A DNA stretch of 38,007 nt, taken from Streptomyces sp. MBT53. GTDB lineage: Bacteria; Actinomycetota; Actinomycetes; Streptomycetales; Streptomycetaceae. The stretch is taken from the NCBI RefSeq assembly GCF_016654115.1, contig NZ_JAEQAZ010000079.1:1-38007 (forward strand). Direction: 5' to 3'. This document shows positions 1-7,313 of this stretch, one piece after another (within the stretch, counting starts at the first letter, position 1; each line of letters opens with the position of its first letter). The notes under the pieces are model-generated. The model searched no databases. It saw nothing but the letters and a program-made list of their open reading frames with translations, and was not told where the DNA came from. A program made the position numbers and the translations under genes.

Positions 1-400
1 GGTGTGGCGCGGAGGTTTCCGCGTGGGGTGGGCGGGCCGGCGGCTACTCCTCGCCGTGCGGCACCCGTTCCGTGGACGGTGCTACGGCCCCTTCGGGCGC
101 GGCGGTAATCGGTGGGCGCGAGTGGTGGCAGTCCGTTGGCGCGAGTGGTGGCGGCACCTCGTGCTGGGCTGCACCGACCACATTCGCGCCGGGCCGACGC
201 CCAACCGCAGGACAGCTCACGGGCACATGTGAGGGCCGTCGGCCGGGAGAACGCGGCGGCACTCCGTGGGCCGAGTGACGGCGGCGCCCCGCGCGGGAAT
301 GCCCCAACCACCGGGCACCTCGCGGGCACGCGTGAGCGCCTCCGGCCGGGCGGAGGACCGCCCCCGGGCCAGGAGATCCATCCCGGCCCGGGGCGCCCGC
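1..400. other. No supported gene; diverged direct repeats
   Basis: I see no convincing gene here. Several short open frames exist on both strands, but none has a clear ribosome site, a recognisable product or strong third-position G/C. What is visible is repetition. A 15-bp unit GGCGCGAGTGGTGGC occurs at 115-129 and again at 138-152. A second, longer duplication pairs about 201-249 with 304-352, at a 103-nt offset and about three quarters identical. A small hairpin (CGCGGA/TCCGCG) lies at 8-23. The stretch follows the end of the coaX operon, so it may simply be the operon's 3' flank. Confidence 0.5.
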
Positions 401-1198
401 TCACATCCGCGACACGTTCCGCTCGTAGACCAGGCGCAGGCCGATCAGGGTCAGCCAGGGCTCGTGTTCGTCGATGACCGAGGCCTCGCCGAGGACCATC
501 GGGGCGAGGCCGCCGGTCGCGATGACCGTCACGTCCTCCGGGTCGTCGGCCAGTTCCTTGGCCATGCGGGTGACGACTCCGTCGACCTGTCCCGCGAACC
601 CGTAGACGATGCCCGACTGCATCGCCTCGACGGTGTTCTTGCCGATCACGCTGCGCGGCCGGGCCACCTCGATCTTGCGCAGTTGGGCGCCCTTGACGCC
701 GAGCGCCTCGACCGAGATCTCGATACCGGGGGCGATGACACCGCCGACGTACTCCCCGCGCGCGGAGACCGCGTCGAACGTGGTCGCCGTACCGAAGTCG
801 ACGACGATCGCGGGGCCCCCGTAGAGCTCGACCGCGGCGACCGCGTTGATGATGCGGTCCGCGCCGACCTCCTTGGGGTTGTCGGTCAGGATCGGCACGC
901 CCGTCTTGACGCCCGGTTCGACGAGGACGGCGGGCACGTCTCCGTAGTAGCGGCGGGTCACCTCGCGCAGTTCGTGCAGGACGGACGGCACGGTGGCGCA
1001 GATCGCGATGCCGTCGATGCCGTCGCCCAGTTCCTCGCCGAGGAGCGGGTGCATGCCCATCAGGCCCTGGAGGAGCACGGCGAGTTCGTCGGCGGTGCGG
1101 CGCGCGTCGGTGGAGATCCGCCAGTGCTCGACGATGTCCTCGCCGTCGAACAGGCCCAGGACGGTGTGCGTGTTGCCCACGTCGATCGTGAGGAGCAT
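401..1198 (-). CDS. coaX: Type III pantothenate kinase
   Basis: This enzyme phosphorylates pantothenate to 4'-phosphopantothenate, the first committed step of coenzyme A synthesis, in the cytoplasm. The 265-residue protein starts MLLTIDVGNT, with the phosphate-binding motif DVGNT at residues 6-10. GADR follows at 112-115 and DFGTATT at 134-140; these are hallmarks of the CoaX fold (ASKHA superfamily), and the length fits the family. The ATG at 1198 is chosen because upstream residues in this frame look non-coding and nadC stops only 2 nt before it. It is the last gene of the DUF2520-panC-nadB-nadC-coaX operon, so it is probably expressed with pantothenate synthesis. Type III kinases are generally not feedback-inhibited by CoA. 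Confidence 0.95.
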   Translation of the reverse strand: MLLTIDVGNTHTVLGLFDGEDIVEHWRISTDARRTADELAVLLQGLMGMHPLLGEELGDGIDGIAICATVPSVLHELREVTRRYYGDVPAVLVEPGVKTGVPILTDNPKEVGADRIINAVAAVELYGGPAIVVDFGTATTFDAVSARGEYVGGVIAPGIEISVEALGVKGAQLRKIEVARPRSVIGKNTVEAMQSGIVYGFAGQVDGVVTRMAKELADDPEDVTVIATGGLAPMVLGEASVIDEHEPWLTLIGLRLVYERNVSRM

Positions 1199-1200
1199 GA

Positions 1201-2178
1201 CTACTGCGCCTCGCGGAGGTCGAGGCCGATGTCCAGGATCGGCGCGGAGTGGGTCAGGGCGCCCACGGCGAGATAGTCCACCCCGGTGTCTGCGTACACC
1301 TTGGCGTTGTCCAGGGTGAGCCGTCCCGAGGCCTCCAGGGCGGCACGGCCGTGGACGACGCCGACGGCCTCCGCGCACTCACCGGGGGTGAAGTTGTCCA
1401 GCAGGATCAGGTCGGCGCCCGCGTCCAGGACTTCGCGGAGCTGGTGCAGGGTGTCGACCTCGACCTCGATCGCCACGTCCGGGAAGGCCTCCCGTACGGC
1501 CTTGAAGGCCTGGGCGACACCGCCCGCGGCGACCACGTGGTTGTCCTTGACGAGGGCCGCGTCCGACAGGGACATGCGGTGGTTGACACCGCCGCCGCAG
1601 CGCACCGCGTACTTCTCCAGGGAGCGCAGGCCCGGCGTCGTCTTGCGGGTGTCGCGGACCCTCGCCTTCGTGCCCTCCAGGGCGTCCGCCCACGCGCGCG
1701 TGGCGGTCGCGATGCCGGAGAGGCGGCACAGGAGGTTGAGCGCGCTGCGCTCGGCGGTCAACAGGTCACGCGTGCGGGTGGTGACCGACAGGAGCTTCTG
1801 TCCGGCCTCCACGCGGTCGCCGTCCTCCGCGTGCCGCTCGACCTCGAACTCGTCGGTGCAGACCACGGAGATCACCGCTTCGGCGACCCTGAGGCCCGCC
1901 ACGACACCGGCCTCGCGGGCGGTGAAGTCGGCGGTGGCGACGGCCCCTTCGGGGATGGTCGCCACGGTCGTCACGTCGACACCGCCGTCGAGGTCCTCCT
2001 GGACGGCGACGTTGGCGATGTCCTCGACCTCCACAGGGTCGAGACCTGCGTCGGCCAGGAGCTCGGCGAGCGCGGGGTCCAGGCCGCACTCCAGGTACTC
2101 CGCGTCGTCGCCCGCGCCACAGGCACAGCCGTCGCCGCAGCCGCCGCTGTCGGCGAGGGGAAGGTCGGGGGTGCTCAC
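1201..2178 (-). CDS. nadC: Nicotinate-nucleotide pyrophosphorylase (quinolinate phosphoribosyltransferase)
   Basis: It converts quinolinate and PRPP to nicotinate mononucleotide, CO2 and pyrophosphate in de novo NAD synthesis. The 325-residue protein has the catalytic landmarks DTRKTTPGLR (176-185), NHR (199-201) and LVKDNH (209-214), and the sequence is full length. I take the GTG at 2178 (VSTPDLP), 11 nt after an AGGAG. A GTG at 2187 overlaps the nadB stop as GTGA and would add three residues, but the AGGAG would then sit too close. The first 31 residues form a cysteine-rich extension (C14, C18, C20, C31) ahead of the usual domain; its role is unknown. nadB lies just upstream; nadA is not in the window. 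Confidence 0.94.
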   Translation of the reverse strand: MSTPDLPLADSGGCGDGCACGAGDDAEYLECGLDPALAELLADAGLDPVEVEDIANVAVQEDLDGGVDVTTVATIPEGAVATADFTAREAGVVAGLRVAEAVISVVCTDEFEVERHAEDGDRVEAGQKLLSVTTRTRDLLTAERSALNLLCRLSGIATATRAWADALEGTKARVRDTRKTTPGLRSLEKYAVRCGGGVNHRMSLSDAALVKDNHVVAAGGVAQAFKAVREAFPDVAIEVEVDTLHQLREVLDAGADLILLDNFTPGECAEAVGVVHGRAALEASGRLTLDNAKVYADTGVDYLAVGALTHSAPILDIGLDLREAQ

Positions 2179-2183
2179 TTCTG

Positions 2184-3902
2184 TCACTGCTCCTGGGGAC
2201 GGTGCTGCCGGGTCGGGGGGAAGTCTGCGGTGTCCGTGGTGTGCACGGCCAGCGTGCGGTCGGGATTCAGCCGTACGACGATGTGGCGGCGCCAGGCGCT
2301 GTCGTCGCGCTCGGCGTGGTCCTCGCGCCAGTGGCAGCCGCGGGTCTCCTCGCGCCGGGCGGCGGCGGTGACCAGGACGCGGGCCACGCACAGGAGGTTG
2401 GTGGCCTCCCAGGTGTCGACGCCGGGCTCGGCGGTCTTGCCGTTCTCGTCGAGCGCGTCCCGGGCGTCGGTGTGCAGCTGCTGGAGCTGTCCGGCGGCCC
2501 TGGCGAGGGAGTCCGCGGAGCGCAGGACGCCCGCGCCCTCGGTCATGATCCGCTGGATCGCGAAGCGGGCCTCGGGGGCGAGCAGGGGATGCGCGGGCTT
2601 CTGGGGGTGCGGGACCGGTTCGGGCACGCGCGCGTGGAGGGCGTTCTCCGTCTGGCCCGCGGTGATGTCGGCGACGATCCGCTCGGCGTAGACGAGGCCT
2701 TCGAGGAGGGAGTTGGAGGCGAGCCGGTTCGCGCCGTGCACCCCGGTGCAGGCGACCTCGCCGCACGCGTACAGGCCGGGGACGGTCGTACGGCCCCGGG
2801 AGTCGGTGCGGACGCCTCCGGAGGCGTAGTGGGCGGCCGGGGCGACCGGGACGGGCTCGGTGACCGGGTCGATGCCGTGGCTGCGGCAGGCGGCGAGGAT
2901 CGTCGGGAAGCGGTGCTCCCACATGTCGGCGCCGAAGTGCCGGGCGTCGAGAAACATGTGCTCGGCGTCCTGCTCCAGCATGCGCCGCGTGATGCCCTTG
3001 GCGACGATGTCCCGGGGCGCGAGTTCGGCCAGTTCGTGCTGGCCCACCATGAAGCGCACGCCGTCGGCGTCGACAATGTGGGCGCCCTCGCCGCGCACCG
3101 CCTCGGAGACGAGGGGCTGCTGGCCCTCCGCGTCGGCGCCGAGGAACAGCACGGTGGGGTGGAACTGCACGAACTCCAGGTCGGAGACCTCGGCGCCCGC
3201 GCGGAGGGCGAGTGCGACCCCGTCGCCGGTCGACACGGACGGGTTGGTGGTGGCCGAGAAGACCTGCCCCATGCCGCCGGTCGCGAGGACCACGGCGGGC
3301 GCGTGCACGGCGCCCACGCCGTCGTGCTGGCCCTCTCCCATGACGTGCAGGGTGACGCCCGCCGTACGGCCCTCGGCGTCCGTCAGGAGGTCGAGCACGA
3401 GCGCGTTCTCGATCGTGCGCAGGCCACGCGCGTGTACGGCCTCGACGAGCGCCCGGGAGACCTCCGCTCCGGTCGCGTCGCCGCCGGCGTGCGCGATGCG
3501 GCGCCGGTGGTGGCCGCCCTCGCGGGCCAGCTCCAGTCCACCTTCGGAGGACTCGTCGAAGTGGGCGCCGGTCTCGATGAGCCGCCGTACGGCGTCGGGG
3601 CCCTCGGTGACGAGGATCCGTACGGCCTCCTCGTCGCACAGGCCCGCGCCCGCCACCAGGGTGTCGTCCAGGTGCTGTTCGGGGGTGTCGCCCTCGCCGA
3701 GGGCGGCGGCGATGCCGCCCTGGGCCCAGCGGGTGGAGCCGTCGTCGAGGCGGGCCTTGGTGACGACGACCGTCCGCAGGCCCGCCGCCTCGCAGCGCAG
3801 GGCCGCGGTCAGCCCGGCCACTCCGGAGCCGACGACCACCACGTCCGCGTCGATGGACCACCCGGGGGCGGGGGCGTGCAGTCGTATGCCTGTGCTGGTC
3901 AC
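2184..3902 (-). CDS. nadB: L-aspartate oxidase
   Basis: A flavoenzyme that oxidises L-aspartate to iminoaspartate, which quinolinate synthase (NadA) condenses with dihydroxyacetone phosphate to give quinolinate. The 572-residue protein has the FAD dinucleotide motif GSGVAG at 25-30, then GSTRWAQGG, HAGGDATG and EFVQFHPT, and near the C-terminal side of the flavoprotein domain HYASGG and GANRLASNSLLEG. These are the classic succinate dehydrogenase/fumarate reductase flavoprotein motifs of NadB. The GTG start at 3902 overlaps the panC stop (GTGA), which indicates translational coupling. NadA, its usual partner, is not nearby and must be elsewhere in the genome. Confidence 0.95.
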   Translation of the reverse strand: MTSTGIRLHAPAPGWSIDADVVVVGSGVAGLTAALRCEAAGLRTVVVTKARLDDGSTRWAQGGIAAALGEGDTPEQHLDDTLVAGAGLCDEEAVRILVTEGPDAVRRLIETGAHFDESSEGGLELAREGGHHRRRIAHAGGDATGAEVSRALVEAVHARGLRTIENALVLDLLTDAEGRTAGVTLHVMGEGQHDGVGAVHAPAVVLATGGMGQVFSATTNPSVSTGDGVALALRAGAEVSDLEFVQFHPTVLFLGADAEGQQPLVSEAVRGEGAHIVDADGVRFMVGQHELAELAPRDIVAKGITRRMLEQDAEHMFLDARHFGADMWEHRFPTILAACRSHGIDPVTEPVPVAPAAHYASGGVRTDSRGRTTVPGLYACGEVACTGVHGANRLASNSLLEGLVYAERIVADITAGQTENALHARVPEPVPHPQKPAHPLLAPEARFAIQRIMTEGAGVLRSADSLARAAGQLQQLHTDARDALDENGKTAEPGVDTWEATNLLCVARVLVTAAARREETRGCHWREDHAERDDSAWRRHIVVRLNPDRTLAVHTTDTADFPPTRQHRPQEQ

Positions 3903-4906
3903 GAGGCGGCTCCGAGGGTTCCGAAAGCGAGTGGGATGTTGTCGATCAGCCGGGTCGTCCCGACCCGGGCGGCGACGGCGAGGACGGCCTCGCCGGTGAA
4001 GTCCTCGTCCACGTCGGTGAAGTCGGACGGGTCGACCAGGGCGAGGTAGTCAAGGGCGAGCGGCGGGTCGAGGCGGGCGGCGGCGTCGAGGACCAGGCGG
4101 GCGGCGGCGCGGACGGAGGCCGGGCCGCCGGGGCCGGGGGCGGCCTTGGCGACGGCGTGGGCGTCGGCCGCCGCGCGGGACTCTCCTATGGCGCTGAGCG
4201 CCTCGGCACGCGCGTGTGTGGCGGGCACTTCGAGGGCCCGCGCGCGCAGCGCCTCCTGGGCCGCGTGCCGGTCGCGGCCGGCGAACAGGGCCTGGGAGAG
4301 GGCGAGCGCGGTGCGCCGCTCCTGGGGGGACAGATAACGGTTGCGGCTGGACAGGGCCAGGCCGTCGGCCTCGCGCACGGTCGGCACGCCGACGATGTCG
4401 GTGCCGAAGTTCAGGTCGCGCACCATGCGGCGGATCAGGGCGAGCTGCTGGGCGTCCTTCTGGCCGAACAGGGCGGTGTCGGGGCGGGTGAGGTGCAGCA
4501 GCTTGCCGACGACGGTGAGCATCCCGTCGAAGTGCCCGGGGCGGACGGCGCCCTCCAGGCGTTCGCCCATGGGGCCCGCCGAGATGCGGACCTGGGGTTC
4601 GCCGCCCGGGTAGACCTCGTCCACGGAGGGGGCGAACACGACGTCGGCGCCCGCCTGTTCGGCGATCTTGAGGTCGGCGTCCAGGGTGCGCGGATAGCGG
4701 TCGAGATCCTCGCCCTCGCCGAACTGCAGCGGGTTCACGAAGACGGTGACCACGACCTCGCCGTCCGGTCCGGCGAGCTCGCGCGCGGTGCGGACCAGGG
4801 TGGCGTGGCCCTCGTGCAGGGCGCCCATCGTCATGACGACGACGCGTCGGCCCGCGCGCGTGCGTGCGTGCAGTTCGTCGGCGGTGCGCTGCAGGGTGGT
4901 GGTCAT
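3899..4906 (-). CDS. panC: Pantoate-beta-alanine ligase (pantothenate synthetase)
   Basis: It joins pantoate and beta-alanine at the expense of ATP (to AMP) to make pantothenate. The 335-residue protein carries the nucleotidyl-transfer motif MGALHEGH at 27-34, then FVNPLQF, FGQKDAQQL and SSRNRYLS, all typical of PanC. The ATG at 4906 overlaps the stop of the upstream DUF2520 gene (ATGA) and is preceded by GAGGGAG. An insertion of alanine-rich sequence after the SSRNRYLS region makes it somewhat longer than the common 280-residue form. The expected neighbour panD (aspartate decarboxylase, source of beta-alanine) is absent; nadB follows instead. Confidence 0.95.
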   Translation of the reverse strand: MTTTLQRTADELHARTRAGRRVVVMTMGALHEGHATLVRTARELAGPDGEVVVTVFVNPLQFGEGEDLDRYPRTLDADLKIAEQAGADVVFAPSVDEVYPGGEPQVRISAGPMGERLEGAVRPGHFDGMLTVVGKLLHLTRPDTALFGQKDAQQLALIRRMVRDLNFGTDIVGVPTVREADGLALSSRNRYLSPQERRTALALSQALFAGRDRHAAQEALRARALEVPATHARAEALSAIGESRAAADAHAVAKAAPGPGGPASVRAAARLVLDAAARLDPPLALDYLALVDPSDFTDVDEDFTGEAVLAVAARVGTTRLIDNIPLAFGTLGAAS

Positions 4907-5823
4907 CCGGCATCTCCCTCGGTGCCGTTGGCGAGGACTCCGAGGAGATCCTCGGCGAGTTCCGGCTTGAGCAGCCCGTGGGCCAGGGCCCGGTCGGCGG
5001 TCGCGCGGGCCATCGCCAGATAGCCGGCGACTGTCTGCGGGGCGTGCTTGCGCAGCTCGGTGACGTGCGCGGCGACGGTGCCCGCGTCCCCGCGCGCGAC
5101 GGGGCCGGTCAGGGCCGCGTCGCCGGAGCGCAGGGCGTTGTCCAGGGCGGCGCCGAGGAGCGGGCCGAGCATCCGGTCGGGGGCCTCGACGCCGGCCGTG
5201 CGCAGCAGCTCCATGGACTCGGCGACCAGGGTGACCAGGTGGTTGGCGCCCAGGGCGAGGGCCGCGTGGTAGAGCGGGCGGTTCTCCTCGGCGATCCACT
5301 CGGGCTCGCCGCCCATCTCGATCACCAGGGCCTCGGCGGCCAGCCGGAGTTCCTCGGGCGCGGTGACCCCGAAGGAGCATCCGGCGAGCCGCTGGACGTC
5401 CACAGGAGTGCCCGTGAAGGTCATCGCGGGGTGCAGGGCCAGCGGCAGCGCGCCGACGCGCAGAGCGGGGTCCAGGACTTTCGCGCCGTACCGCCCGGAG
5501 GTGTGCACGAGGAGCTGGCCGGGGCGTACGGCGCCGGTCTCGGCGAGGCCCTCCACGAGGCCGGGCAGGGCGTCGTCCGGGACGGTGAGCAGCACCAGGT
5601 CGGCGCGCTCCAGAACCTGTGCGGGCGTGAGCACCGGCACGCCGGGGAGCATCAGCGCGGCCCGTCGCCTGGAGGCGTCGGAGACCCCGGAGACGGCCAC
5701 CGGGCGGTGCCCGGCGAGCTGGAGGGACGCGGCCAGTACGGGGCCCACCCGGCCGGCGCCGACGACGCCGACGGCGAGCCGCGCGGGGCGGTCCTTGGGC
5801 TCTGGCTGTTGGAATGTACTCAC
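4903..5823 (-). CDS. Rossmann-like / DUF2520 dehydrogenase, candidate ketopantoate reductase
   Basis: A 306-residue NAD(P)-binding protein. The N-terminal Rossmann fold has GVVGAGRVG at 19-27 and TVPDDAL near residue 100. The C-terminal half is the DUF2520 domain, which resembles the helical substrate domain of 6-phosphogluconate and ketopantoate dehydrogenases. It heads the panC-nadB-nadC-coaX operon and overlaps panC by ATGA. A DUF2520 gene also precedes panC in mycobacteria, so the link is old. I infer that it reduces ketopantoate to pantoate, the step PanE performs elsewhere; this is not shown by the sequence alone. The start is GTG at 5823. Confidence 0.85.
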   Translation of the reverse strand: MSTFQQPEPKDRPARLAVGVVGAGRVGPVLAASLQLAGHRPVAVSGVSDASRRRAALMLPGVPVLTPAQVLERADLVLLTVPDDALPGLVEGLAETGAVRPGQLLVHTSGRYGAKVLDPALRVGALPLALHPAMTFTGTPVDVQRLAGCSFGVTAPEELRLAAEALVIEMGGEPEWIAEENRPLYHAALALGANHLVTLVAESMELLRTAGVEAPDRMLGPLLGAALDNALRSGDAALTGPVARGDAGTVAAHVTELRKHAPQTVAGYLAMARATADRALAHGLLKPELAEDLLGVLANGTEGDAG

Positions 5824-5909
5824 GCGAGTGCGGCCTTCCCGTTCCAGTCCGCTCCGGGTACCGGACGATTTCTCGTCATGTTAACGCGATCGGTTCGGGA
5901 GGCGTCCGG

Positions 5910-5966
5910 TTGTCCACAGGCTGTGGGTTGTCGCACAGTCCCGGCGGACCGGAAAGCCTGTGGAAA
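5910..5966. promoter_or_regulatory. DnaA-box-like cluster between divergent genes
   Basis: TTGTCCACA at 5910-5918 equals the preferred Streptomyces DnaA box. It overlaps a 13-bp palindrome CCACAG-G-CTGTGG (5914-5926). Close relatives follow: TTGTCGCACA at 5928-5937 (one base inserted) and TTTCCACA on the minus strand at 5959-5966. The cluster lies in the 185-bp gap between the DUF2520 operon (minus) and the lyase gene (plus). DnaA binding is an inference from motif identity only. Confidence 0.45.
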
Positions 5967-6008
5967 CCCGGATGCTCGCACGCACGTACGCCAGGCATCA
6001 TCCGGAGC

Positions 6009-7205
6009 ATGAGCGATGCGGCCAGACAGAGTGACCAAGAGGCAGAGCCGGCGACCGACGAGGAACGGAACCTGGAGCGCCGCAGACGGCGTATCGCCGC
6101 GAACCGGAACGCCGAGCGGTCCCTCGCGCGCCTCGGGTTCCTGGACCCCCTCAGGGAGCGGCTCGCCTTCGTCCAGGAGGCGGCCGAGCTGTACGACCTG
6201 GACGAGGCGTCGGACATGTACGGCACCGAGATCGTCGAGACCTTGGAGAAGCGGGTCGCCGAACTGCTCGGCAAGGAGGCCGCGGCCTTCTTCCCCACGG
6301 GCACGATGGCGCAGCAGGTGGCCCTGCGCTGCTGGGCGGGCCGCACCGGCAACCCGACGGTGGCCGTGCATCCGCTGGCCCATCCCGAAGTGCACGAACG
6401 GAACGCCTTCAGCCAGGTCAGCGGCCTGCGCCCGGTCCATGTGACGAGCGAGCCCCGGCAGCCGACCGCCGACGAGGTGCACGACTTCCCGGAGCCCTTC
6501 GGGGCGCTGATGCTCGAACTGCCCCTCCGGGACGCCGGTTTCGTCCTGCCCTCCTGGGAGGAGCTCTCCGCCCTCGTCGACGCGGCGCACGAACGTGACG
6601 CGGTGGTCCACTTCGACGGTGCCCGCCTGTGGGAGTCCACCACCCACTTCGGCCGCCCGCTCGACGAGATCGCGGACCTGGCGGACAGCGTCTACGTGTC
6701 GTTCTACAAGTCCCTCGACGCCCTCGGCGGCGCCGCGCTGGCCGGCCCGAAGACCCTCATCGACGAGGCCAAGACCTGGCGGCACCGCTACGGAGGCGCG
6801 GTCTTCCAGCAGTTCCCCACCGTGCTGACGGCACTCGCGGGCCTGGACCGGGAGCTGCCCCGGCTGCCCGCGTACGTGGCCCACGCGCGCGTGGTCGCCG
6901 AGGCGCTGCGCGAGGGCTTCGCCGAGGCCGGCCTGCCGTGGACCCGCGTCCACCCCGAGCAGCCGCACACACTCGACTTCCAGGTCTGGCTGCCGTACGA
7001 CCGCGACGCCGTCACGGAGGCCGCGATCCGGGCGACGGAGGAGACGCGGACCGCCCTGTTCTCCAATCCCTGGGACGCGAAGGGTCCGGGGCTGGCGGTG
7101 ACGGAGGTCTACGTACGGGCCGCCGCCCTGGAGTGGACGGCCGAGGACGTGAAGGCGGCGGTCGCGGACTTCGTGGTCCGCCTGAAGGAGGAGACCGGGG
7201 GCTGA
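6009..7205 (+). CDS. Threonine aldolase / beta-eliminating lyase family protein
   Basis: A PLP-dependent fold-type I enzyme of 398 residues. Landmarks are FFPTGTMAQQ (94-103, the PLP phosphate loop), HFDGARLWES with D203 and R206, and SFYKSLDALGG with K234 as the likely Schiff-base lysine. These fit the low-specificity threonine aldolase family (threonine to glycine and acetaldehyde), but the exact substrate cannot be fixed by eye. The first 35 residues are a charged extension rich in Arg and Glu. The ATG at 6009 is the best in-frame start, although only a GGAG very close to it could serve as ribosome site. It is transcribed away from the panC operon. Confidence 0.88.
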   Translation: MSDAARQSDQEAEPATDEERNLERRRRRIAANRNAERSLARLGFLDPLRERLAFVQEAAELYDLDEASDMYGTEIVETLEKRVAELLGKEAAAFFPTGTMAQQVALRCWAGRTGNPTVAVHPLAHPEVHERNAFSQVSGLRPVHVTSEPRQPTADEVHDFPEPFGALMLELPLRDAGFVLPSWEELSALVDAAHERDAVVHFDGARLWESTTHFGRPLDEIADLADSVYVSFYKSLDALGGAALAGPKTLIDEAKTWRHRYGGAVFQQFPTVLTALAGLDRELPRLPAYVAHARVVAEALREGFAEAGLPWTRVHPEQPHTLDFQVWLPYDRDAVTEAAIRATEETRTALFSNPWDAKGPGLAVTEVYVRAAALEWTAEDVKAAVADFVVRLKEETGG

Positions 7206-7249
7206 GGGGCGTCAGCAGGTGGGACGGGGTCGCCGCCCCGCCACCGTCG

Positions 7250-7278
7250 CGTCGATTGACGGGCCGCGTCAATCGACG
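7250..7278. promoter_or_regulatory. Inverted repeat, candidate operator of the ArsR-type gene
   Basis: A perfect 11-bp inverted repeat, CGTCGATTGAC and GTCAATCGACG, with a 7-nt spacer. It ends 35 nt before the ATG of the ArsR-type regulator and starts 45 nt after the lyase stop. It lacks a T-run, so a regulator-binding site is more likely than a terminator. Autoregulation is the usual habit of ArsR proteins; that it happens here is an inference. Confidence 0.5.
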
Positions 7279-7313
7279 GGGGCGTTGTCAGTGGCGGGGT
7301 GCACGATGGGGAC

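Noticed and set aside
44..307. Small 87-codon minus-strand frame downstream of coaX
   Set aside because: TTG start, no ribosome site, only moderate third-position G/C and no recognisable product; not enough to call a gene.
1201..3861. An 886-codon minus-strand frame that would fuse nadC to an upstream region
   Set aside because: The upstream part is an Arg-rich shadow of nadB; the real nadC begins at 2178.
5910..5966. DnaA boxes as a chromosomal or plasmid origin
   Set aside because: No dnaA, dnaN, rep or AT-rich unwinding region nearby and too few boxes.
7250..7278. Inverted repeat as terminator of the lyase gene
   Set aside because: No T-run follows, the stem is only 11 bp with A/T centre, and its position suits an operator for the next gene better.
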